Below, piece after piece: positions 34,497 through 41,273 of a DNA stretch of 52,422 bases. Location of the stretch: assembly GCA_003648985.1 (NCBI GenBank), contig QMQQ01000001.1:1-52422 (forward strand), written 5' to 3'. This DNA is from Candidatus Woesearchaeota archaeon (lineage in GTDB: Archaea > Nanobdellota > Nanobdellia > Woesearchaeales > B54-G15). Position numbers and translations under genes: made by a program. The notes under the pieces are model-generated. The model did not search any database and was not told where the DNA came from. It worked only from the letters and a program-made list of their open reading frames with translations. Position 1 is the first letter of the stretch. Each line of letters starts with the position of its first letter.

Positions 34497-35012
34497 ATGC
34501 AACCGAAGTTGAAAATTATGCAAAAGAAAAGTATTGGTCACTTAATTGGTCACATAGCCTATATTTTTTTATACGGGGTATTGGTAATATCTACAGTTTT
34601 TCTTTACAATTCTGCTAATTTAGTAAAATTACTATACACGGGATGGGTGATCTTGACACTCGGGATTGTTTTTCTATTGTGGTCGAGCAAATCACGAAAG
34701 AAGGGGCATACAGAAGATAACTCTAGTAGAAAAGCTCTTGTTGAAAGTGGCATGTATGCTTTTGTCCGCCATCCAGAATTCTTGGGTCATATATTGATAA
34801 TTTTTGCGCTTGTTATTATTTCACAGCACTTGATCTGCTTGATTACTGGAGCAATCTTAATTGTTTTACTATGCCTTGCAATAATAGAAGAGGAAAAGAG
34901 AAACATAAAAAAGTTTGGCGATTCATACAGGGATTATATGAAGAGAGTTCCGAGAATAAATTTAATCGTAGGGATTATTAAACACAGCAAGAGCAAAAGA
35001 AAAAAGACGTGA
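34497..35012 (+). CDS. Isoprenylcysteine carboxyl methyltransferase-like membrane protein
   Basis: 171 residues with four or five spans. The C-terminal half has the ICMT/phospholipid methyltransferase signature: GMYAFVRHPEFLGHIL, then EEEKRNIKKFGDSYRDYMKRVPR. Family members methylate lipids or small hydrophobic substrates using S-adenosylmethionine; the substrate here is unknown. It begins 1 bp after the Cys-rich membrane gene, so the two are co-expressed. Confidence 0.8.
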   Translation: MQPKLKIMQKKSIGHLIGHIAYIFLYGVLVISTVFLYNSANLVKLLYTGWVILTLGIVFLLWSSKSRKKGHTEDNSSRKALVESGMYAFVRHPEFLGHILIIFALVIISQHLICLITGAILIVLLCLAIIEEEKRNIKKFGDSYRDYMKRVPRINLIVGIIKHSKSKRKKT

Positions 35013-35066
35013 TGCTTCTGCTTTAAACCCCAACATTTAAATATAAAAACATTTTCTGGTGACAAA

Positions 35067-35486
35067 ATGCCGGTTGTGGGATTTAATTTTACAAAACTAT
35101 CTGCTGAAAGAGGAAGAATAACAAGAGGAAAGATAAGCATTAATAATAACATCGGAATAGTAGATGTAAAAGAAGCTACTGCTTTAGCAGGTGGGAAACA
35201 AAAAGGAGTGGTTTTTGTTGTTTCTTTTGAAACTGAGTATAAGCCTGATATTGGAAAGATTGGCTTGGAAGGAGAAGCATTGTTCATTGGTAAAGCAGAA
35301 AAGGTTGATGAGATAATGAACGAATGGAAAAAGAATAAAAAGATTCCCAGTGATATTGCTAAAGGTGTGATTGTTCTGTCTTTAAACAAGTGCAATGTAG
35401 AGGCTCTTTTATTAAGCAAAGAGCTGGGACTTCCTGCGCCGATACCTCTGCCAAGGATAGATGTGAAAGAGGTAAAGAAGAAATAG
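35067..35486 (+). CDS. Conserved archaeal protein, possible SecB-like fold
   Basis: 139 residues, soluble. An N-terminal GFNFTKLSAERG is followed by beta strands (GVVFVVSFETEYKPDIGKIGLEGEALFIG), a Trp-Lys helix (EIMNEWKKNKKIPSD), and a C-terminal helix with LPAPIPLPR. The strand pattern and YKPDIGKIGLEGE resemble the archaeal proteins compared with the SecB chaperone, but I cannot confirm this. It is separated from cdc48 by 57 bp. Confidence 0.5.
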   Translation: MPVVGFNFTKLSAERGRITRGKISINNNIGIVDVKEATALAGGKQKGVVFVVSFETEYKPDIGKIGLEGEALFIGKAEKVDEIMNEWKKNKKIPSDIAKGVIVLSLNKCNVEALLLSKELGLPAPIPLPRIDVKEVKKK

Positions 35487-35543
35487 TGAGGACGAAAGAT
35501 TTTTAAACCCTCTTTAGTCTTATTTCTGAGCTAGATTCTGAAA

Positions 35544-38039
35544 ATGGCAAAGAAAGAAGAAAAAGTAAATGAAATCAAGTTAAAAGTATCCGAAGCTCTG
35601 CAAGATGACGTAAACAAAGGAATAGTTAGGATTGACTTCAGCCTGATGAGAAAAATAGGCGTTAGGCCTGGAGACATAGTTGAAATCGAAGGTGGCAGAA
35701 AAACAGTTGCTCTTGCTGACAGAAGTTATCCTGGCGACATAGGACTAAACATAATCAGGATGGACGGTATAATTCGAAGAAATGCAAAAACGAGCATTGG
35801 TGAGATTGTTTCTGTAAGAAAAGCAGACATTAAAGAAGCAAAAAGGGTTGTAATTGCTCCTGCAAGCAAAGGTGTTTATATAAGAGCCTCTCCTGGCGTA
35901 TTCAAAAGAGGTTTGCTTGGAAGGGCTGTGATAAAAGGAGATATCATTTCAACTGGTGGAACAAGAAGAAGAAAGCTAACCTTAATGGGAAGTCCTTTTT
36001 TTGAAGATATATTTAGGTTTATGGGGGAGGAAGCTTTTTCTGGTTTTGGCTTGAGCGGAGTTAAGTTCATAGTTGCACAGACAGATCCAAAAGGCGCTGT
36101 TCTGATAACTGAAAATACAGAACTAGTTGTTAATCCAGAGGCTATAGAAGTAAAAGAAGAGGCTGTTCCTGAAGTAACATATGAGGATATTGGCGGTTTA
36201 GACGAAGAGATAAAGAAAATAAGAGAAATGGTCGAGCTTCCGCTTAAGCATCCTGAGATTTTTGAAAGGCTCGGCATAGAGCCTCCAAAAGGTGTTTTGC
36301 TTTATGGGCCGCCAGGATGTGGAAAAACCTTGCTAGCTAAAGCTGTTGCTAATGAAAGTAACGCGCATTTCATTCTGATAAATGGGCCTGAAGTGATGAG
36401 TAAATTCTATGGCGAAAGCGAAGAAAACCTTAGAAAGAAATTCGAGGAAGCTGAAAAGAATGCTCCAAGCATAATTTTCATTGATGAAATTGATGCTATT
36501 GCTCCGAAAAGAGAGGAAGTTAGGGGCGAAGTTGAAAGAAGAGTTGTAGCTCAGTTGCTTACTTTGCTTGATGGTTTAAAATCAAGAGGAAAAGTTATAG
36601 TTATTGGTGCAACAAATGTTCCAGGAATACTTGATCCTGCTTTAAGAAGACCTGGAAGGTTTGACAGGGAAATCGAGATCGGTGTTCCTGATAAAAAAGG
36701 AAGGCTTGAGATTCTGAAGATTCACACAAGAAATATGCCTTTATTTACACGAGAAATGGCTTTGAATGAATCAAAGTTAAAAGAGAGCGATAAGAAAGTT
36801 GTTGTAGGGGTACTTGCTGAATTGAAAGATGACACCAGCGATGAAGGTATTGAAAAGGCAATTGAAAATTATGTTAAAAAATATAAAACAAAAATTGATA
36901 AGAAAAAGTACTTTGGATTAGTGAAGGATATAATTAAAGATTCTCGCGTTGTTAATCTAGATGAAGTAGCTGAAATAACTTATGGTTTTGTTGGTGCTGA
37001 TTTAGCTGCTTTATGTAAAGAAGCTGCGATGATCGTTCTGCGAAGGGTTTTGCCTGAGCTTAAGTTATTTGAAGAAGATAGGGAACTGCCAAAAGAAACG
37101 CTTGAAAAATTAGTCGTTACAAAAAAAGATTTTCTGAACGCATTGAAAGTTGTTAGACCAAGCGCAATGAGAGAGGTTCTTGTCGAAGTTCCTAATATTA
37201 AATGGAGTGATATAGGTGGTTTAGAAGGAGTAAAAAGAGAACTCAGGGAAGCTGTTGAATGGCCTCTGAAATATCCTGAAGTTTTTAGACATATGGGAAT
37301 AAAGCCGCCAAAGGGAATTTTGCTTTATGGAGCTCCTGGAACAGGTAAAACCTTGCTAGCTAAAGCTGTTGCTAACGAAAGCAAAGCGAATTTTATTTTG
37401 GTTAAAGGGCCAGAGCTTCTCTCAAAATGGGTTGGCGAAAGTGAGAAAGCTGTTAGAGAAGTTTTCAAAAAAGCGAGACAAGTTAGTCCTACTATAATCT
37501 TCTTTGATGAAATTGATTCTCTTGCGCCAAGAAGAGGAATGGGTGCTGACAGTCACGTAACTGAAAGGGTTGTGAACCAGATCTTAACAGAGATGGACGG
37601 TTTAGAAGAATTACATGATGTTGTTGTAATTGCTGCCACAAATAGGCCTGATATAGTTGATCCTGCTTTGCTTAGACCAGGACGATTTGACAGGCTAATC
37701 TTAACTCCAGTTCCTGATAAAGCTGCAAGAAAGAAGATTTTTGAAGTCCATACAAAGCATATGCCCTTGGCAAAAGATGTTGATCTTGATAAGCTTGCAG
37801 AAATGACAGAGGGCTATGTTGGTGCTGATATAGAAGCTTTATGCAGAGAGGCTGCTATGATAGCTTTAAGAGAAAATATTGAAAGCAAGGAAGTGAAGAC
37901 GAAACATTTCAAAGACGCTATGAAGAAGGTAGGTCCTTCTGTGACAAAAGATATTGAAAAAGCGTATGAAGAATTTGCAAAGCAGAGCAGAGCTGCCAGA
38001 GCAAAACAGATGAAAGAAGAGATTAGTTATATGGGTTAG
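35544..38039 (+). CDS. cdc48: Cdc48/VAT-type AAA ATPase with extra block in D1
   Basis: A double AAA unfoldase that feeds the archaeal proteasome. The 831 residues begin with the double-psi/4-stranded N domain (about 1-190), then D1 with Walker A GPPGCGKT (255-262) and IIFIDEIDAIAPKRE, and D2 with GAPGTGKT (596-603), FFDEIDSLAPRRG and a C-terminal SYMG tail. Between the D1 core (HTRNMPL) and the lid (VNLDEVAEITYGFVGADL) lies an unusual insertion of about 69 charged residues (401-469), which explains the length above the typical 730-750. TTTTTAAAC upstream is a likely TATA box. Confidence 0.95.
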   Translation: MAKKEEKVNEIKLKVSEALQDDVNKGIVRIDFSLMRKIGVRPGDIVEIEGGRKTVALADRSYPGDIGLNIIRMDGIIRRNAKTSIGEIVSVRKADIKEAKRVVIAPASKGVYIRASPGVFKRGLLGRAVIKGDIISTGGTRRRKLTLMGSPFFEDIFRFMGEEAFSGFGLSGVKFIVAQTDPKGAVLITENTELVVNPEAIEVKEEAVPEVTYEDIGGLDEEIKKIREMVELPLKHPEIFERLGIEPPKGVLLYGPPGCGKTLLAKAVANESNAHFILINGPEVMSKFYGESEENLRKKFEEAEKNAPSIIFIDEIDAIAPKREEVRGEVERRVVAQLLTLLDGLKSRGKVIVIGATNVPGILDPALRRPGRFDREIEIGVPDKKGRLEILKIHTRNMPLFTREMALNESKLKESDKKVVVGVLAELKDDTSDEGIEKAIENYVKKYKTKIDKKKYFGLVKDIIKDSRVVNLDEVAEITYGFVGADLAALCKEAAMIVLRRVLPELKLFEEDRELPKETLEKLVVTKKDFLNALKVVRPSAMREVLVEVPNIKWSDIGGLEGVKRELREAVEWPLKYPEVFRHMGIKPPKGILLYGAPGTGKTLLAKAVANESKANFILVKGPELLSKWVGESEKAVREVFKKARQVSPTIIFFDEIDSLAPRRGMGADSHVTERVVNQILTEMDGLEELHDVVVIAATNRPDIVDPALLRPGRFDRLILTPVPDKAARKKIFEVHTKHMPLAKDVDLDKLAEMTEGYVGADIEALCREAAMIALRENIESKEVKTKHFKDAMKKVGPSVTKDIEKAYEEFAKQSRAARAKQMKEEISYMG

Positions 38040-38118
38040 CTGTTAATTATTTGGGATAGCTTCACTTCTGTTGGGGTATACAAAATTTAATAAACATCAT
38101 TTATTTTCTCAATTTTAA

Positions 38119-39414
38119 ATGTCAAGGAAGAAAGTCGAGGCTGGTGATGAAGTAGAGATTATATTAAAAGATGGAACTCGATACAAGGGTATTTTAATGC
38201 CCAGACCTGCTTTATACAAAGACGATCATGTTGTTCTAAAACTTCCGAATGGGTATAACATTGGAATAGAGAAGAAGAAGGTTAAAGAAATAAAACTCGT
38301 CAAAAAATACGAAGAGAAAAAAGCAAAAAAAGAAAAAACAAAGAAGAATCCTTCTTTGCCAAACGTTCTGTTGATTAGCTGCGGTGGAACAATAAGCAGC
38401 AGGGTTGATTACAGAACAGGGGGCGTTTATGCTGATTATACAGCTGAGGATTTTGTTGCAATGTGTCCTGAATTAGCTGAAATAGCCAACATAGACGCAA
38501 AGCAATTAATGCAAATCATGAGTGAAGATATGAATCATGAAGAATGGATTAAAATTGCTGAAGCTGTTTTTGATGCATTGCAGCGTTATGATGGCGTTGT
38601 TGTTACTCAGGGAACTGACACATTGCATTACACAACTGCTGCCCTTTCCTTTTTCCTCAGGAACATTGGAAAGCCCGTCATTGTTACTGGTGCCCAAAGA
38701 AGTATTGACAGGCCAAGCAGTGATGCTTTTATGAATTTGATTTGTTCTGTTATTGCTGCGAAAAGCGACCTCGCAGGAGTTTATTGCTGCATGCATGGAA
38801 CAATAAACGATGATTTTTGTTATTTGCTTAGAGGAACAAAGGTTAGAAAGATGCACACAAGCAGAAGAGACGCCTTCAGACCCATCAATGATTTGCCAAT
38901 GGCAAAAATTTTTCCTAGCGGTAAATTAGAGCTCATCCAAAGTTGTCCAAAGAGAACAAATAACATTGGAAAGCTGGAGGCTTTCTTTGAGCCAAAAGTT
39001 GCACTGGTTTATGTTTATCCTGGGATGGATCCTGAAATCATTTCATTTTACAGAAAAAAGAAATTCAAAGGACTTGTACTCGCTGCAACTGCGTTAGGAC
39101 ATGTTCCAACAAGCAAAAAAAGATATAGTCTTATTCCTGAATTAAAGAAAGCAATAGCTGATGGAATGATTGTTGTGATTGCGAGTCAAACACTTTATGG
39201 AAGGGTTCATCCTTATGTTTATACAAATTTAAGAAAACTTTCAATGGAGCTTGGTTGTGTTTTTGCAAGCGACATGTTGCCAGAAGCTGCTTATATTAAA
39301 CTCGGATGGTTGCTCGGAAAGTACAGGGATAAAGAAAAAATAAAAGAATTGATGCAGTATAACTTTGCTGGAGAAATAAATGATAGACATCTTCCAGATA
39401 TGTTTTTATTTTAA
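38119..39414 (+). CDS. gatD: Glutamyl-tRNA(Gln) amidotransferase subunit D
   Basis: The asparaginase-like subunit that frees ammonia from glutamine or asparagine for GatE. 431 residues. An N-terminal small beta domain (about 1-75, GDEVEIILKDGTRYKGILMP) precedes the L-asparaginase domain with SCGGTISSR (T91), VTQGTDTLHYT (T167, D168) and VTGAQRSIDRPSSD. Size and domain order fit archaeal GatD. GatE follows after one small gene, and tRNA-Gln is encoded at 46.6 kb. Confidence 0.95.
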   Translation: MSRKKVEAGDEVEIILKDGTRYKGILMPRPALYKDDHVVLKLPNGYNIGIEKKKVKEIKLVKKYEEKKAKKEKTKKNPSLPNVLLISCGGTISSRVDYRTGGVYADYTAEDFVAMCPELAEIANIDAKQLMQIMSEDMNHEEWIKIAEAVFDALQRYDGVVVTQGTDTLHYTTAALSFFLRNIGKPVIVTGAQRSIDRPSSDAFMNLICSVIAAKSDLAGVYCCMHGTINDDFCYLLRGTKVRKMHTSRRDAFRPINDLPMAKIFPSGKLELIQSCPKRTNNIGKLEAFFEPKVALVYVYPGMDPEIISFYRKKKFKGLVLAATALGHVPTSKKRYSLIPELKKAIADGMIVVIASQTLYGRVHPYVYTNLRKLSMELGCVFASDMLPEAAYIKLGWLLGKYRDKEKIKELMQYNFAGEINDRHLPDMFLF

Positions 39415-39421
39415 TTTTTAA

Positions 39422-39655
39422 ATGCGGTTAGTAGATTTACTTAATAAAATACGTTGGGACGAACACGAAAATGAAGAGGATTATGAAGTTTGGATTTATG
39501 ACAGGATTGCTAAAAAGGAAAAGAAGATTGCTTTCAAAATGATAGCAAACATCGGAAAGAGCTTTATTGAGCTTATTGATAGCACTGAAATTCCGCTGCA
39601 CAGGATAAGAAAAATTGTTAAGAGAGGTGAGGTTGTTTGGGAAAAGAGAAGATAG
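39422..39655 (+). CDS. UPF0248 (DUF504) family protein
   Basis: 77 residues with the DUF504 pattern: LLNKIRWDEHENEEDYEVWIYDR, then IPLHRIRKIVKRGEVVWEKR. This small archaeal family is of unknown function and often lies near RNA-related genes. It sits between gatD and gatE; its last 19 bp overlap the gatE start, so translation is probably coupled. Confidence 0.82.
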   Translation: MRLVDLLNKIRWDEHENEEDYEVWIYDRIAKKEKKIAFKMIANIGKSFIELIDSTEIPLHRIRKIVKRGEVVWEKRR

Positions 39656-41052
39656 ATTATGCTAAGATTGGCTTTAAATGCGGTCTGGAAATACATCAAC
39701 AGCTTGAAGGAAAAAAACTCTTTTGCCAATGCAGTACTGCCAATGTTCAACTAAAACCAGATATTTTTGCTGAAAGAAAACTAAGAGCTGTTGTTGGTGA
39801 AACAGGAATTGTTGATAAGGCAGCTGCTTTTGAAGCTGCAAAGGGAAAACTGTTTTTGTATAAGGCACATAGTTCTGATTGCTGCTTAGTTGAGCTAGAT
39901 GAAGAGCCACCGCATCCAATAAATCCTGATGCTGTAAAGGTTGCTGTTACAGTAGCTAAACTTCTCAATGCAAAGCTCGTTGACGAGATTCAGGTGATGA
40001 GAAAGACAGTGATAGATGGAAGTAATGTTACAGGATTTCAAAGAACAGCACTCGTTGCGCTTAATGGCTGGATTGAAACAAGCAGGGGAAAGGTTAGCAT
40101 TCCTACAATTTGCCTTGAGGAAGAAGCTGCTCAGAAAATCGAAGAAAGCGAAAAAACAACTACATACAAGCTTGATAGGCTTGGAATTCCATTGATAGAA
40201 ATAGCAACAGGCCCTGAAATCAAAGATCCGGAACATGCAAAAGAGGTTGCTGAAAAGCTCGGCTTGATTCTGAGAAGTGTAAAAGGCGTTAAAAGAGGCA
40301 TAGGAACTATAAGACAGGATGTAAATCTTTCGATAAAAGGTAGGGCGAGGGTTGAGATAAAGGGATTTCAGGATTTAGAAAGTATTCCAAAAATCATTGA
40401 ATATGAGGTTAGGAGATTGCTTTCGTTGAAGGAAAGAAACGAACCAGAAGTAAGAAAGGCAAATCCTGATGGAACAACTTCCTTTTTAAGGCCGATGCCA
40501 GGTGCAGCAAGGCTTTATCCTGAAACTGATATTCCTCCATTCAAGATTGATTTTGAGGTTGAGCTGCCTGAATTGATAGAAGAGAAAATAAAGAGGTATG
40601 AAAAACTCGGATTAGATAGAGATTTGGCAAAAGCTATTGCTAAGTCTAAAAAGAGTAAATTATTTGATGCTGCTTTAGAAAAGACAAAGTTAAAACCGGG
40701 CTTTGTTGCTGAAGTTATATTTTCCAAACCAAAAGAATTGCAGAGGGAAGATGTTGCAGTTGAAAAAATAAGCGAAGAAGTATTTTTGAAATTGCTTGGA
40801 TATTTAGCTGAAGAAAAAATAGCGAAGGAAAGCGTTGAGCTTGTGCTGAAGGATGCTGCACAAGAAAAGCTTGACTTCAAGAAATACTTTGTTCTGAGCG
40901 ATGCTGAGTTAAAAAAAGAATTGAAAAGGATTGTAGATGCAAATCCAGGACTGCCTTTCAAAGCGTTAATAGGAAAAGCAATGCAGAAGTTAAGGGGAAA
41001 AGCGAGCGGAAGAAAAATAGCCGAGTTCCTAAAAGAACTTCTTAAAAGATAA
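39637..41052 (+). CDS. gatE: Glutamyl-tRNA(Gln) amidotransferase subunit E lacking the AspRS-like insertion
   Basis: The kinase/transamidase subunit that converts Glu-tRNA(Gln) to Gln-tRNA(Gln). 471 residues. GLEIHQQLEGKKLFCQC, ELDEEPPHPINP and KTVIDGSNVTGFQRT mark GatE rather than GatB. Most GatE proteins run to about 620-630 residues because of an inserted GAD (AspRS-like) domain. Here GFQDLESIPKIIEYEVRRLL passes almost directly to FLRPMPGAARLYPETDIPP, so that domain is absent. The helical and YqeY-like tail is kept. The start is a TTG at 39637 with AGAGGTGAGG 4 nt upstream; no suitable ATG is near. Confidence 0.93.
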   Translation: MGKEKIDYAKIGFKCGLEIHQQLEGKKLFCQCSTANVQLKPDIFAERKLRAVVGETGIVDKAAAFEAAKGKLFLYKAHSSDCCLVELDEEPPHPINPDAVKVAVTVAKLLNAKLVDEIQVMRKTVIDGSNVTGFQRTALVALNGWIETSRGKVSIPTICLEEEAAQKIEESEKTTTYKLDRLGIPLIEIATGPEIKDPEHAKEVAEKLGLILRSVKGVKRGIGTIRQDVNLSIKGRARVEIKGFQDLESIPKIIEYEVRRLLSLKERNEPEVRKANPDGTTSFLRPMPGAARLYPETDIPPFKIDFEVELPELIEEKIKRYEKLGLDRDLAKAIAKSKKSKLFDAALEKTKLKPGFVAEVIFSKPKELQREDVAVEKISEEVFLKLLGYLAEEKIAKESVELVLKDAAQEKLDFKKYFVLSDAELKKELKRIVDANPGLPFKALIGKAMQKLRGKASGRKIAEFLKELLKR

Positions 41053-41127
41053 CGAGCCCGCGGGGATTTGAACCCCGGATCCCCGGCTTAGGAGGCCGGT
41101 GCCTTATCCAGACTAGGCTACGGGCTC
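41053..41127 (-). tRNA. tRNA-Arg(CCU)
   Basis: 75 nt, no intron. Acceptor GAGCCCG/CGGGCTC, discriminator G. Anticodon stem CCGGC/GCCGG with loop CTCCTAA gives CCT. T-arm CGGGG-TTCAAAT-CCCCG. It begins right after the gatE stop on the opposite strand. Confidence 0.95.
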
Positions 41128-41181
41128 AAAGCTTTTGCTTAAAGAAAAAGTTTTTAATCGATTTAAATTATTTTCTTTTAT

Positions 41182-41267
41182 GCCGCGGTCGCATAACCTG
41201 GTATTGCGCCAGCCTGGAGAGCTGGTGTCCCTTTGGGGACGTGTGGGTTCGAATCCCACCCGCGGCG
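41182..41267 (+). tRNA. tRNA-Ser(GGA)
   Basis: 86 nt with the long variable arm of class II tRNAs. Acceptor GCCGCGG/CCGCGGC, discriminator G. Anticodon stem CCAGC/GCTGG with loop CTGGAGA gives GGA. No intron. Confidence 0.95.
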
Positions 41268-41273
41268 TTTCTT

